Assembly: GCF_001027285.1 (NCBI RefSeq)
Contig: NZ_CP011509.1
Coordinates: forward strand, 4,100,501-4,164,500
Source: Archangium gephyra
GTDB lineage: Bacteria; Myxococcota; Myxococcia; Myxococcales; Myxococcaceae
Length of the DNA: 64,000 nucleotides
Direction: 5' to 3'
Part shown: positions 51,314 through 60,908 of the stretch, piece after piece
Position numbering within the stretch: position 1 is the first letter of the stretch
Layout: every line of letters starts with the position of its first letter
Notes under the pieces: model-generated
What the model was told of the DNA's origin: nothing
What the model saw: only the letters and a program-made list of their open reading frames with translations
Databases searched by the model: none
Program-made: the position numbers and the translations under genes

Positions 51314-53728
51314 ATGCCGGTCTCCCAGCCAATCGAGCATGCCTCGGCCTCGTGCCTCCACTGTGGCAGCCCCGTTCCCCAGGGCTCGCCGCTCCGGGGC
51401 TTCTGCTGCGCCGGCTGCGAGGCCGTCCACGGCCTCCTCGTGGACCAGGGCCTCACCCGCTACTACTCGCTGGCCGACGGCAAGACGGCGCCCGCCCCAG
51501 AGCCCCGGCAGGACCGTGGCTTCGCCTGGCTGGAGCCGCTCGTGGCCCGCGCCGAGTCCTCCACCGGCTCCGTGTGTACGCTCGAGCTGGATGTGCAGGG
51601 CATCCACTGCGCCGCATGCGTCTGGCTGATGAACGAGCTGTTCCGCCGCCAGTCCGGCGGGGCCTCGCTCACCGTCAATCCGGCGCTCGGCAAGGTGCGG
51701 CTCGCCTGGCGCAAGGGCGCCTTCGAGGTGGCCGGCTTCCTCCGCTCCGTCGAGGGCTTCGGCTACCTCTTCGGCCCCAGCCGCAAGCGCCCCGAGTCCG
51801 CCTCGCTCGACCTGCCCATCCGGCTCGGCATCTGCGCCGCCATCACGATGAACGTGATGCTCTTCTCGGTGAGCTTCTACGTGGGGCTCACCCCGGCCGA
51901 CGGCGACGTCTTCTCCCTCTTCAGCCAGCTCAGTGTGTGGCTCTCCACCGGCGTGGTGCTGGTGGGCGGCTGGCCCTTCTTCCGCTCGGCCTGGCGCGGG
52001 CTGCGCAGCGGCGTCCTCCACCTGGATCTGCCCATTGCCCTGGGCATCCTCCTCGTCTTCTCCACCTCGCTGCTCAAGGCGCGCGATGGCCGGGGAGACC
52101 TGGCCTACTTCGACACGCTCAACACCTTCGTCACCCTGATGCTGGTGGGCCGCTGGTTGCAACAGCGCGTCCTGGAGCGCAACCGGCGCTTCCTCCTGGA
52201 GGATGATGGCGCGGATGGCCTCTTCGCCCGCCGGCAGGAGGGAGACAGGCTCGTCACCGTGCGTGCCGCCCAGCTGCGCGCGGGCGACGTGCTCGTCATC
52301 GCCCCGGGCGAGCTGGTGCCCGTGGACGCCGAGCTGCTCGACGCGAACGCCAGCTTCTCCACCGACTGGGTGACGGGCGAGCCGGACGTGCGCGCGGTGG
52401 CGCGGGGTGGGGACGTGCCCGCCGGAGCCTTCAACGCGGCCCGCGCCGCCGCCCACCTGCGCGCCCGCACGGACTTCCAGGACTCGCCGCTGGTGGCCCT
52501 GCTGCGCCAGACGCCCTCCGTGCCCGGCCGTGTTCCCGCCCACGCGCGCTTCTGGAACGCCGTGTCCCGCCGCTGGGTCGTCTCCGTGCTGCTCGTCTCC
52601 GGGTTGGGGCTCGCCCTCTGGTTGCCCCAGGGCCAGGACAAGGCGCTGCAGGTGGCCGTGGCGCTCCTCGTGGTGACGTGCCCTTGCGCCATCGGCATCG
52701 CCGTGCCGCTCGCCTACGAGCTCACCCAGACGCGCCTGCGCCGGCTCGGCCTCTTCGTTCGCAGCCAGGACCTGTTGGACCGGCTGCCCCGCGTGCGCAA
52801 GGTGCTCTTCGACAAGACGGGCACGCTGACGCTCGGCCGGCTGGAGCTGGTGGACCGCGAGGCCGTGGACGCGCTCGCGCCCGGGCTGCGCGACGTGGCC
52901 TTCGACCTGGCCTCGCGCAGCAACCACCCGGTGAGCCGGTGTCTCGCCGCGGCACTTTCTCGCGCTGGCGCACGCTTCACCGCTGGCGTACGAGTCACGG
53001 AGCACCCCGGGCTGGGCCTGGAATTGCTCCGAGAGGACGGGATGTGGCGGCTGGGTGCCCCAGAATGGGCGGCACCTGGTGCCACGGGACCGGGAGGGAC
53101 TGTCCTCGCCCGCAGCGGGCAGCTCCTGGCCACCTTCGCCCTGCGCGAGTCCGTGCGTGCCGATGCACGCCGGGAGATTCAAGCGCTGCGCGAGGCTGGC
53201 CATGAAGTGTGGCTCATCTCTGGTGACGCACCCGCTCGGGTGCGCGCCATGGCCGAGGCCCTGGAGGTGCCGGTGGCGCATGCGCTCGGCGGCCAGCGGC
53301 CCGAGGACAAGGCCGAGGCGGTGGCGCGCATGGATCAAGCGGACACGCTCTACCTGGGCGACGGCGTCAACGACAGCCTCGCCTTCGAGCGCGCCTTCTG
53401 CGCGGGGACGCCCGCCATCGACCGGCCGGTGCTGCCGGGCAAGTCCGACTTCTTCCTCATGGGCGAGGGCCTCTCGGCCATCCGCGAGGCGCTGGAGCTC
53501 TCCGGCCGCCTGCGCCGGGTGGTGCGCCAGGTGATTGGAATCTCGCTCGCCTACAACGGGGTGACGGTGGCGGTGAGCCTCGCCGGGCTGATGACGCCGC
53601 TGCGCGCGGCCGTGGTCATGCCGCTCAGCTCCCTGTCCCTCATCCTCTTCACCCTCGTGCGCCTCTCCGTGCGCCGCCCGCCCGCGGCGGGAGCGACGGC
53701 ACGGGCATTGAAAGAGGTGCCCGCATGA
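51314..53728 (+). CDS. ccoI: CcoI, copper-translocating P-type ATPase for cbb3 oxidase assembly
   Basis: 804 residues from the ATG at 51314. An N-terminal Cys-rich zinc-like segment (CLHCGSPVP, CCAGC) precedes a heavy-metal-binding domain with GIHCAACVW. The P-type ATPase marks are TCPCAIG (the CPC ion-binding motif), DKTGTLTLG (phosphorylated Asp), NHPVS (the HP motif) and GDGVNDS. Eight transmembrane segments fit. The CPC motif and neighbours identify it as the copper exporter that loads Cu-B of cbb3 oxidase. The 3' end overlaps ccoS (ATGA). Confidence 0.93.
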   Translation: MPVSQPIEHASASCLHCGSPVPQGSPLRGFCCAGCEAVHGLLVDQGLTRYYSLADGKTAPAPEPRQDRGFAWLEPLVARAESSTGSVCTLELDVQGIHCAACVWLMNELFRRQSGGASLTVNPALGKVRLAWRKGAFEVAGFLRSVEGFGYLFGPSRKRPESASLDLPIRLGICAAITMNVMLFSVSFYVGLTPADGDVFSLFSQLSVWLSTGVVLVGGWPFFRSAWRGLRSGVLHLDLPIALGILLVFSTSLLKARDGRGDLAYFDTLNTFVTLMLVGRWLQQRVLERNRRFLLEDDGADGLFARRQEGDRLVTVRAAQLRAGDVLVIAPGELVPVDAELLDANASFSTDWVTGEPDVRAVARGGDVPAGAFNAARAAAHLRARTDFQDSPLVALLRQTPSVPGRVPAHARFWNAVSRRWVVSVLLVSGLGLALWLPQGQDKALQVAVALLVVTCPCAIGIAVPLAYELTQTRLRRLGLFVRSQDLLDRLPRVRKVLFDKTGTLTLGRLELVDREAVDALAPGLRDVAFDLASRSNHPVSRCLAAALSRAGARFTAGVRVTEHPGLGLELLREDGMWRLGAPEWAAPGATGPGGTVLARSGQLLATFALRESVRADARREIQALREAGHEVWLISGDAPARVRAMAEALEVPVAHALGGQRPEDKAEAVARMDQADTLYLGDGVNDSLAFERAFCAGTPAIDRPVLPGKSDFFLMGEGLSAIREALELSGRLRRVVRQVIGISLAYNGVTVAVSLAGLMTPLRAAVVMPLSSLSLILFTLVRLSVRRPPAAGATARALKEVPA

Positions 53729-53904
53729 ACGTCATCGTCCTCCAGGTCTTCGTCAGCCTGATGCTCGTGGTGGGCTCGGTGCTGCTCTACGCCTTCAGCG
53801 TGCGCCACCGCGACTACGAGCACGCCGACCGCCTGTCCCTCATTCCGCTCGAGGACGACACCGCCAGGCCGGCCCCGTCCTCCGAATCCAAGCCGCAGCC
53901 ATGA
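53725..53904 (+). CDS. ccoS: CcoS, cbb3 oxidase assembly protein
   Basis: 59 residues, a single transmembrane helix (VFVSLMLVVGSVLLYAFSV) near the N-terminus followed by a charged tail, RHRDYEHADRLSLIPLED, and a Pro/Ser end. This size, position and pattern are those of CcoS, which is needed for haem and copper insertion. The ATG overlaps the ccoI stop, and ccoN follows 18 bp later. Confidence 0.88.
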   Translation: MNVIVLQVFVSLMLVVGSVLLYAFSVRHRDYEHADRLSLIPLEDDTARPAPSSESKPQP

Positions 53905-53922
53905 CTCTCCCGAGGTGCTCTC

Positions 53923-56271
53923 GTGCAACAGCAACGCATCGTCTATGACGACGCCATCACACGGCGGTTCATCTTCGCCTCAGTGCTGTTCGGCGTGGTG
54001 GGCCTGCTGGTGGGCTGTATCGTCGCCGCCCAGCTCGCCTGGTGGCAGCTCAACTTCGGCGTCCCCTATCTGACCTTCTCCCGCCTGCGCCCGCTGCACA
54101 CCAACGCGGTCATCTTCGCGTTCGTGGGCAACATGATGTTCGCGGGCGTCTATTACTCCACCCAGCGTCTGTTGAAGACGCGGATGGCGTCCGACCTGCT
54201 CTCCAAAATCCACTTCTGGGGATGGCAGGCCATCATCGTCTCGGCGGCCGTCACGCTCCCGCTCGGCATCTCCACCGCCAAGGAGTACGCCGAGCTCGAG
54301 TGGCCCATCGACATCGCCATCGCGCTCATCTGGGTGGTCTTCGCCATCAACTTCTTCTGGACGCTGGCGAAGCGCAACGAGAAGAACCTCTACGTCGCCA
54401 TCTGGTTCTACATCGCCACCATCATCACCGTGGCGGTGCTGCACATCGTCAACAGTCTGGCATTGCCGCTCGGCCCGCTGAAGAGCTACTCCGTCTTCTC
54501 CGGCGTGCAGGACGCGTTGGTGCAATGGTGGTACGGCCACAACGCCGTCGCCTTCTTCCTCACCACGCCCATCCTGGGCATCATGTATTACTTCCTGCCC
54601 AAGGCGGCCGAGCGCCCGGTCTATTCCTACCGGCTCTCCATCATCCACTTCTGGGCCCTGGTGTTCATGTACATCTGGGCCGGTCCGCACCACCTGCTCT
54701 ACACCGCGCTGCCGGATTGGGCGCAGTCGCTCGGCATGGTGTTCAGCGTGGCGCTGTGGGCTCCGTCCTGGGGCGGCATGCTCAATGGCCTGCTCACCCT
54801 GCGCGGCGCCTGGCACAAGCTGCGGGAGGATCCCGTCATCAAGTTCCTCATCGCCGGTGTCACCTTCTACGGCATGGCCACCTTCGAGGGCCCGCTGCTC
54901 TCCATCAAGTCGGTGAGCGCGCTCGGTCACTACACGGATTGGATCATCGGCCACGTGCACGGTGGCGCCCTGGGCTGGAACGGCCTCATGGCGGCCGGCA
55001 TGTTCTACTGGCTGGTGCCCAGGCTGTACGGCACGAAGCTGCACTCGGTGAAGGCGGCCGACCTTCACTTCTGGACGAGCACCGTGGGCATCCTGCTCTA
55101 CATGCTCGCGATGTGGGCCTCGGGCATCAACCAGGGCCTCATGTGGCGCGCCACCAACCCGGACGGGACGCTGCTCTACCCGAACTTCGTGGAGACGCTG
55201 ATCGCCATCCGGCCCATGTACATCGTCCGCCTGATCGGCGGCTCGCTGTACCTCGCGGGCTTCCTGCTGATGGTGTGGAACCTCTGGAAGACGGCCCGCT
55301 CCGGCCAGGCGGTGGATGGCGAGACGACCGTGGTGGTGGAGGAGAAGGCTCCCGAGACCGTGGTGGTGGGCAAGCCCGCGTGGGTGGCCATCGTCACCGG
55401 TTGGCCGCTCCTGTTCGCGCTGGCCATCATCGGCCTCAGCTTCTTCCTCGGTTGGTCGAGCCCCGTGCGCGCCATCGCCATCATGGGCGCCATGCTGGCC
55501 CTGGGGGAGTTCGCCTGGATCGTCGCCCGGCGCAACCGGGAGACGGGTGGGCCTTCCTGGTTCGCCATCATCGAGGGCCGCCCGTTGGCCTTCACCGTGC
55601 TGACGCTGCTCGCCATCCTCATCGGCGGCGTGGCGGAGCTGCTGCCCACCATCCTCATCAAGCAGGCGGTGCCGCACCATGGCGAGGCCCAGCAGCCGTA
55701 CTCTCCCCTGGAATTGCAGGGACGTGACCTGTACGTGCGCGAGGGCTGCTATGTCTGCCATTCGCAGATGATCCGTCCCTTCCTCGCCGAGACACAGCGC
55801 TACGGCGACGTCTCCCGGGCCGAGGAGTTCATCTACGATCACCCCTTCCAGTGGGGCAGCAAGCGCACCGGTCCGGACCTGCACCGCGTGGGCGGCAAAT
55901 ACCCCCACCTCTGGCACTACACGCACCTGATGGATCCTCGCGCCACCAGCCCCGGCTCCAACATGCCGCCGTACCAGTGGCTCGCGGACAACAAAATCAA
56001 CGTCAAGCAGGCGCCCAAGAAGCTGTCGCTGATGCAGAAGCTTGGCGTGCCCTACACCAACGCCGACGTGGACGGTGCCGAGGCACGCCAGAAGGCCCAG
56101 GCCGAGGCCATCACCGCGGACCTGGCCAGCCAGGGTGTCCAGGTGGCGTGGGACTCGGAGATGGTGGCCCTCATCTCCTACCTGCAGCGGCTCGGACGCG
56201 GGCCCCAGGACGTGGCTCCGGCGGTGCCGGGCGGAATCCAGACGGCCTCGACGACGGGAGGGACTCCCTGA
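53923..56271 (+). CDS. ccoN: CcoNO, fused cbb3 oxidase catalytic subunit and mono-haem cytochrome c subunit
   Basis: 782 residues from a GTG at 53923. Residues about 1-460 are CcoN, with about twelve helices and the haem and Cu-B ligands: LRPLHTNAVIFAFV, WWYGHNAVAFFLT, GPHHLLY and HVHGGALGWNG. A linker with further hydrophobic segments leads into CcoO, with one haem c motif CYVCHSQMIRPF and the RYGDVSRAEEF and GPDLHRVGGKY segments typical of CcoO. CcoN and CcoO are usually separate genes; here they form one reading frame. This is the dioxygen-reducing subunit. ccoQ overlaps the stop by one base. Confidence 0.93.
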   Translation: MQQQRIVYDDAITRRFIFASVLFGVVGLLVGCIVAAQLAWWQLNFGVPYLTFSRLRPLHTNAVIFAFVGNMMFAGVYYSTQRLLKTRMASDLLSKIHFWGWQAIIVSAAVTLPLGISTAKEYAELEWPIDIAIALIWVVFAINFFWTLAKRNEKNLYVAIWFYIATIITVAVLHIVNSLALPLGPLKSYSVFSGVQDALVQWWYGHNAVAFFLTTPILGIMYYFLPKAAERPVYSYRLSIIHFWALVFMYIWAGPHHLLYTALPDWAQSLGMVFSVALWAPSWGGMLNGLLTLRGAWHKLREDPVIKFLIAGVTFYGMATFEGPLLSIKSVSALGHYTDWIIGHVHGGALGWNGLMAAGMFYWLVPRLYGTKLHSVKAADLHFWTSTVGILLYMLAMWASGINQGLMWRATNPDGTLLYPNFVETLIAIRPMYIVRLIGGSLYLAGFLLMVWNLWKTARSGQAVDGETTVVVEEKAPETVVVGKPAWVAIVTGWPLLFALAIIGLSFFLGWSSPVRAIAIMGAMLALGEFAWIVARRNRETGGPSWFAIIEGRPLAFTVLTLLAILIGGVAELLPTILIKQAVPHHGEAQQPYSPLELQGRDLYVREGCYVCHSQMIRPFLAETQRYGDVSRAEEFIYDHPFQWGSKRTGPDLHRVGGKYPHLWHYTHLMDPRATSPGSNMPPYQWLADNKINVKQAPKKLSLMQKLGVPYTNADVDGAEARQKAQAEAITADLASQGVQVAWDSEMVALISYLQRLGRGPQDVAPAVPGGIQTASTTGGTP

Positions 56272-56483
56272 TGTGGCGCCAATTCTACGCGGGCATGGAC
56301 CTGGTCCATCTGCCGCTCTTCACCCTGATTCTGTTCCTCGTGGTCTTCACCGGCGTCACGGCGTGGGTGTTCCTCGCTCGGCGTGGCCAGGACTACGACG
56401 CGATCTCCCGGCTGCCGCTGGCCGAGACGGGCGCGGTGACTTCCGACTCCCGCGGCGAGAGGATCCACCATGAGCTCGAATGA
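56271..56483 (+). CDS. ccoQ: CcoQ, small cbb3 oxidase subunit
   Basis: 70 residues from the ATG at 56271, which shares its A with the ccoNO stop. One hydrophobic helix (LPLFTLILFLVVFTGVTAWVF) then a charged tail, RRGQDYDAISRLPLAE, ending before ccoP; the two genes overlap by 14 bp. The length and position suit CcoQ, a short subunit that stabilises the oxidase. Confidence 0.82.
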   Translation: MWRQFYAGMDLVHLPLFTLILFLVVFTGVTAWVFLARRGQDYDAISRLPLAETGAVTSDSRGERIHHELE

Positions 56484-57018
56484 CAAATCGGGCGTTCTGC
56501 ACGTCTATGACGGCATCGAGGAGATGGACCACCACCTGCCCAACTGGTGGCTGTTCATCCTCTGGAGCACCATCGCCTTCGGTTTCGGGTATTGGTTCTA
56601 CTACCAGGTGAGTGGCACGGGCCCCGGCTCCATGGAGGTGTACAAGGCCGAGGCCGCCGAGGCCGCGCGCAACGCCGCCTCCAACAAGCCCGTGTCCGAC
56701 GAGACGCTGCTCGCGCTGATGCAGGACGCGCAGTCGGTGGAGCAGGGCAAGGCGCAGTTCACGCAGCAGTGCGCCTCCTGCCATGGCCAGAAGGGCGAGG
56801 GCCTCATCGGTCCGAACCTCACGGACAAGTTCTGGCTGCACGGGGGCACGCCCGTGGCCATCCACAAGACGGTATCCGAGGGCGTGGTGGTCAAGGGCAT
56901 GCCCGCCTGGGAGCGGACGCTGGGCGCCGAGCGCGTGCGCTCCATCGTCGCCTACGTGCTGACGCTCAAGGACACGAACGTGCCCGGCAAGGCCCCCCAG
57001 GGCGAGCCGGCGCAGTAG
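56470..57018 (+). CDS. ccoP: CcoP, short mono-haem cytochrome c subunit of cbb3 oxidase
   Basis: 182 residues. The N-terminal part has HVYDGIEEMDHHLPNWWLFILW, with the D-H-x-L-P-x-W-W motif that joins a single helix, the hallmark of CcoP. One haem c motif, CASCHGQKGEG, with Met in VVKGMPAW. Canonical CcoP is about 290-310 residues with two haems, so this is a short single-haem form. It would relay electrons from cytochrome c toward CcoN. It overlaps ccoQ by 14 bp and is followed 14 bp later by ccoG. Confidence 0.9.
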   Translation: MSSNDKSGVLHVYDGIEEMDHHLPNWWLFILWSTIAFGFGYWFYYQVSGTGPGSMEVYKAEAAEAARNAASNKPVSDETLLALMQDAQSVEQGKAQFTQQCASCHGQKGEGLIGPNLTDKFWLHGGTPVAIHKTVSEGVVVKGMPAWERTLGAERVRSIVAYVLTLKDTNVPGKAPQGEPAQ

Positions 57019-57032
57019 GGGAGGGCATCCAG

Positions 57033-58448
57033 ATGGCACAGCCTCGAGCTTCCGGGCCGGACACCGGGCACCTCTCCTCCATCCGGCCAGATGGCTCCCG
57101 GCTGGCCATCCATCCCTCGGACGTACGCGGCCGCTTCATCACCTGGCGGCACATCGTCTTCGCGGTGCTGATCGCCATCTACGCCGTGATGCCATTCATC
57201 CGGATGGGGGGCCACCCCGCCATCCACCTGGATGTGGCCGCGCGCCGCTTCTACCTCTTCGGCGGTACCTTCAACGCGCAGGACTTCTGGATCGTCCTCT
57301 TCCTGCTCACCACCGCGGGCTTCTCCCTGCTGTTCGCCACCGCGTGGCTCGGCCGCGTGTGGTGCGGCTGGGCCTGTCCCCAGACGGTGTTCCTCGAGGG
57401 CGTCTACCGGCGGATCGAGCGGTGGATCGAAGGTCCCCGCGAGCGCCGGTTGAAACTTGCCGCCGGTCCCTGGACGCCGGAGCGGGTGTTGCGCGCGGTG
57501 ACGAAGCACGGGGCGTTCCTCGCCGTGTCGTGGTTGCTGGCGCACGTGGCGCTGGCCTTCTTCGTCTCGGTGAAGGGCCTGGGCACCATGGTGCTGGATG
57601 GGCCGGGCGGGCACGCCGTGCCCTTCGCCTGGGCCATGGCCGTCACCGGCGCGCTGTATTTCAACTTCGCCTGGTTCCGCGAGCAGCTGTGCGTGGTGCT
57701 CTGCCCCTATGGGCGTCTCCAGTCGGCCATGCAGGACCGGGACTCGCTCCTCATCGGCTACGACATCGCCCGGGGCGAGCCGCGTGGCCGTCTGGTGAAA
57801 GCGAAGCTGGCGCTCGCGGAGGCTCCCCGTCAGGGAGACTGCGTGGACTGCCGCAAGTGCGTCACCGCCTGCCCCACGGGCATCGACATCCGCAATGGCT
57901 TGCAGATGGACTGCATCGCCTGTGCGCAGTGCGTGGATGCCTGTGACGAGGTGATGGACAAGCTGGGGCGGCCCCAGGGCCTCATCCGTTACGACTCGCT
58001 CAACGGGCTGGAGGGGCAGCCCCGCCGCGTCGTCCGGCCACGTCTGCTCCTCTATGGAGGGCTGCTGGTGTGCTCCGCCCTCGCGCTCACGGTGAGCCTG
58101 GTGGGCCGCACGCCCTTCGAGGCCAACCTGCTGCGCTTCCAGGGCCTGCCCTACTTCCTGGAGGGCACCACGGTGCGCAACCAGTTCGAGCTGCACCTGG
58201 TGAACAAGAACCCGGTGGAGTCCACCTTCACCGTCCGGGTGGACAGCCCCGTGCCCGCCAACGTGGTGGTGCCCCAGCAGGAGGTGACGCTGGGCTCGCT
58301 CGAGAGCTTCCGGCTTCCCCTCTTCGTCACCGTGGAGCGGAGCCCGCGCGTGCCCTTCGTCTTCAAGGTCGAGGTCTCCGACCAGGCCTCCGGGCAGGTG
58401 AGACGGCTGGAGGCCCGCTTCCTGGGGCCTCCGGGCCCGAGCCGGTAA
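57033..58448 (+). CDS. ccoG: CcoG, Fe-S membrane protein for cbb3 oxidase assembly
   Basis: 471 residues from the ATG at 57033. Several helices with WCGWACPQTVFLEG and LCVVLCPYGRLQSAMQD, then two ferredoxin-type clusters, CVDCRKCVTACPTGIDI and CIACAQCVDACDEV, followed by a C-terminal Ig-like domain (about 400-471). CcoG reduces copper for the oxidase. The gene is last in the operon; ccoH, the usual fourth assembly gene, is not present here. Confidence 0.93.
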   Translation: MAQPRASGPDTGHLSSIRPDGSRLAIHPSDVRGRFITWRHIVFAVLIAIYAVMPFIRMGGHPAIHLDVAARRFYLFGGTFNAQDFWIVLFLLTTAGFSLLFATAWLGRVWCGWACPQTVFLEGVYRRIERWIEGPRERRLKLAAGPWTPERVLRAVTKHGAFLAVSWLLAHVALAFFVSVKGLGTMVLDGPGGHAVPFAWAMAVTGALYFNFAWFREQLCVVLCPYGRLQSAMQDRDSLLIGYDIARGEPRGRLVKAKLALAEAPRQGDCVDCRKCVTACPTGIDIRNGLQMDCIACAQCVDACDEVMDKLGRPQGLIRYDSLNGLEGQPRRVVRPRLLLYGGLLVCSALALTVSLVGRTPFEANLLRFQGLPYFLEGTTVRNQFELHLVNKNPVESTFTVRVDSPVPANVVVPQQEVTLGSLESFRLPLFVTVERSPRVPFVFKVEVSDQASGQVRRLEARFLGPPGPSR

Positions 58449-58453
58449 GCTCC

Positions 58454-58488
58454 CTCCGGGCCGGCTGGAATCGCGCCGGCCCGGAGGC
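58454..58488. terminator. Strong hairpin between ccoG and the convergent phospholipase gene
   Basis: CCTCCGGGCCGGC (58454-58466) pairs perfectly with GCCGGCCCGGAGG (58476-58488), 13 bp with a 9-nt loop. It separates convergent genes, 5 bp after the ccoG stop and 6 bp from the other stop, so it can serve both. No T tract. Confidence 0.65.
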
Positions 58489-58494
58489 GGGTGC

Positions 58495-60900
58495 TCAGTC
58501 GGTGTACGCCGCGGAGAGCACGTAGCTCACCGTTCCGCTACAGCTGGTGTTGTTGAAGCAGCCGGAGCGCACCTGGTGGTCGCCGCTCGTTTCCCAGGGC
58601 ACGACGTAGTGAATCTTCGACAGCCATCCACACGAGTCGTCGTTGTAGGTCATCTGGATCCCCGCGTTCGTGTACAGCCGCAGGTAGGTGTCGCCATTGC
58701 CCCAGGCTCCCGGCACACCGCAGGTGCCAAGCTGGAGGCGCTGGCCCTCCACGAGCCGCAGTCCCCGCGGGGTGTAGTTGTAGTTCGCGTTGTTGGTGTT
58801 GCTCGCCGAGTAGGTGTAGGAGCCGCTGATGGTCCACGCCACCGTGCCGCCGCAGGCTCCGTTACCCGCGCAGCCGGCGCGCAACGTGTAGTCGTCGGCG
58901 AGGGCCCCGGACGGGACGGTATAGGTGAACTGGGATTGCAGGCCGCCACATGCGTTGTCATTGGCCGCCACTTCCACGCCCCCAGGGGCGAACAGCCGCA
59001 GGTAGGTGTTGGAGCCCGAGCTCGCCCCCGGCACGCCGCAGGTGCCCAGCGTGAGCGTCTCTCCAGGACGCAAGAAGATCTTCCGCTCGCTGGTGCCGGT
59101 GGTGGCGTTGTTCGTGTTGAACGTGGAGTACAGGTGCTTGTTGGCGCCATGGATCCACGCATTCTTTTCCGTCAGCCGTTCCGCTTGCAGGATGGTGTTG
59201 TTCGTGGGGTCGAACACGTCACCCGTCTGCTGCATGAAGAGGTTCATGAAGAGCGTGGGGTTCTGCGCGATGAACATCCGTTTCGGGGTGGCCCACTGGT
59301 TGTCCTGGTCCATGGAGCGGATGAAGCCGAGCATGACCTGGCCGTTGAAGCCGCGGGGTGCATCGAATTCACTCATCTTCAGGGGCAGATCCGCGGTCCA
59401 CCAGCCGAGGGTGTTGATCACCGACGACCAGTGCTGCGGGTTGTCGACGAACGACATCTTGGTGGCCGCATAGGTGTTGTAGGCCGGGGCGAACCGCATC
59501 ATGTCGAAGCGTGCGGGACTCCCGCTGATGAACATCAATTGATCCATCTGCGTGCTGGAGGCGGTGCCGGAGGGATTGCTGGGCACCTCCTGGTTCACCA
59601 TGTTGCTGTCGGGGTCGAAGATCGCGGCCCAGTAGGCGGTGTCGTGATCCGTGGCCTTCTCCACCACGTAGTCGAGCAGGCGCAGCTTGAGCTCCCGGAA
59701 CAGATCGATCTTGAAGGTGATGGCGTCGATGAGGGACTCGACGAGGTTGGACAGCGTACAGAACGCGTCCGGCGCGCCCATCATCGAGCACAGGTACTGG
59801 CTCTTGTAGTTGAGCAGCGCGGTCTTGGCCCCGGGCACGTTGGCCTTGTGGTTGAGCTGCATGAAGAGGTTGCGCGCCACCTCGGTGCTCGTCTCGGGCC
59901 AGGCCCTCAAGCCGCGGTTGATGTCCTGGACCCAGGCTTCCACGTATTGGATGGCCAGGCCGGCGACGAACTTGTAGCCAAACAGGACCGTCCGGTAATA
60001 GCCCGCCTGGGCACAGTGCCCCCACGTCCAAGGCCGCCAGTTGCACCGGTCCTCGTGATAGCGGATCTGATCCCGCAGCCAGCGGACGTGAGCGTAATAG
60101 GCCTCGATCTTGTCCTCCAGGCCGGCGCGCAGCTCCGCGAAGAGGCGTGCCGGGCTGTAGGCCCGCGTGTTCCGGGTGAGCTTCCAGACGTCGTTGCTCC
60201 AGGTGCCATCCCGCGAGCGCCGGGCGTCGATCATGTTGTCGTGGATGAAGGTGTTCACCGCCGACGTGTCGATGGTGTAGCGCGTCCAGTCGGCGTAGGA
60301 CAGGTCTCCCAGATAGGGCGTGCGGTTGGCGATATGGCCCTCGGTGACGATGTGCCGCTTGGCATTGTCATTGGCGAAAGCGAAGGGCCCGCCCGCGTAG
60401 TGGTTGACGAAGGTGTGGGCGAACATGTCGCCCGCGGCATGGGAAAGAAAGCCCATCACGAAGGCCCGCTGCTGGGGCGTGCTCGCCCGGGCATAGAGGT
60501 GGCGCAGCCAGGGATCCGAGTCGCTGCCGTGTTCTCCCGTGTCGGGGTGGATGACGCTCTGTCCGAAGAGCATGTCCGGATAGGCGTCGGGCCCCAGCAC
60601 GCCCGCGCGGAAGTACGCCGGATAATCACGCAGCGCCTGATGGATGGGGCTGGACACCGGATAGGTGCCAATGAGGCCCATCTGCGCGCGGTTCCAGAAG
60701 TCCGTCTGGTGCAGGGAGACGGAGCCGTTCTGGGAGAGCATCTCCGCGCGGGCCTTCTCCGCGAGGTAGACGTGGGTGATGGGCTTCCAGGCCTGGGCGG
60801 GCAGGGCGAAGCCGAGCACCGCCAGGAAGAGACAGGCCGCGAGCGGGGCCCGGGCGAGGGACGAGCGGAAGGTGGGCATGGAGGAGAGGGAGCGGTTCAT
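58495..60900 (-). CDS. Secreted zinc-dependent phospholipase C-like protein with two C-terminal beta domains
   Basis: 801 residues from the ATG at 60900. A signal peptide (LAACLFLAVLGFALPAQA) ends right before Trp: the mature protein would begin WKPITHVYLAE. Zinc phospholipase C enzymes start with a Trp whose amino group binds zinc, and the next His also fits. Further zinc-type motifs are FLSHAAGDMFAHTFVNHYAG. The catalytic part spans about 38-600; residues about 640-800 are two repeats with LGTCGVPG ... TYLRLF/Y, NDNACGG or NDDSCGW, then R-x-G-C ... S/C-G-G/T-V, as in secreted beta-sandwich domains. It would cleave membrane phospholipids, useful for predation. The lipoprotein gene upstream lies 8 bp away, one operon. 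Confidence 0.85.
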   Translation of the reverse strand: MNRSLSSMPTFRSSLARAPLAACLFLAVLGFALPAQAWKPITHVYLAEKARAEMLSQNGSVSLHQTDFWNRAQMGLIGTYPVSSPIHQALRDYPAYFRAGVLGPDAYPDMLFGQSVIHPDTGEHGSDSDPWLRHLYARASTPQQRAFVMGFLSHAAGDMFAHTFVNHYAGGPFAFANDNAKRHIVTEGHIANRTPYLGDLSYADWTRYTIDTSAVNTFIHDNMIDARRSRDGTWSNDVWKLTRNTRAYSPARLFAELRAGLEDKIEAYYAHVRWLRDQIRYHEDRCNWRPWTWGHCAQAGYYRTVLFGYKFVAGLAIQYVEAWVQDINRGLRAWPETSTEVARNLFMQLNHKANVPGAKTALLNYKSQYLCSMMGAPDAFCTLSNLVESLIDAITFKIDLFRELKLRLLDYVVEKATDHDTAYWAAIFDPDSNMVNQEVPSNPSGTASSTQMDQLMFISGSPARFDMMRFAPAYNTYAATKMSFVDNPQHWSSVINTLGWWTADLPLKMSEFDAPRGFNGQVMLGFIRSMDQDNQWATPKRMFIAQNPTLFMNLFMQQTGDVFDPTNNTILQAERLTEKNAWIHGANKHLYSTFNTNNATTGTSERKIFLRPGETLTLGTCGVPGASSGSNTYLRLFAPGGVEVAANDNACGGLQSQFTYTVPSGALADDYTLRAGCAGNGACGGTVAWTISGSYTYSASNTNNANYNYTPRGLRLVEGQRLQLGTCGVPGAWGNGDTYLRLYTNAGIQMTYNDDSCGWLSKIHYVVPWETSGDHQVRSGCFNNTSCSGTVSYVLSAAYTD

Positions 60901-60908
60901 GGCGGGGC

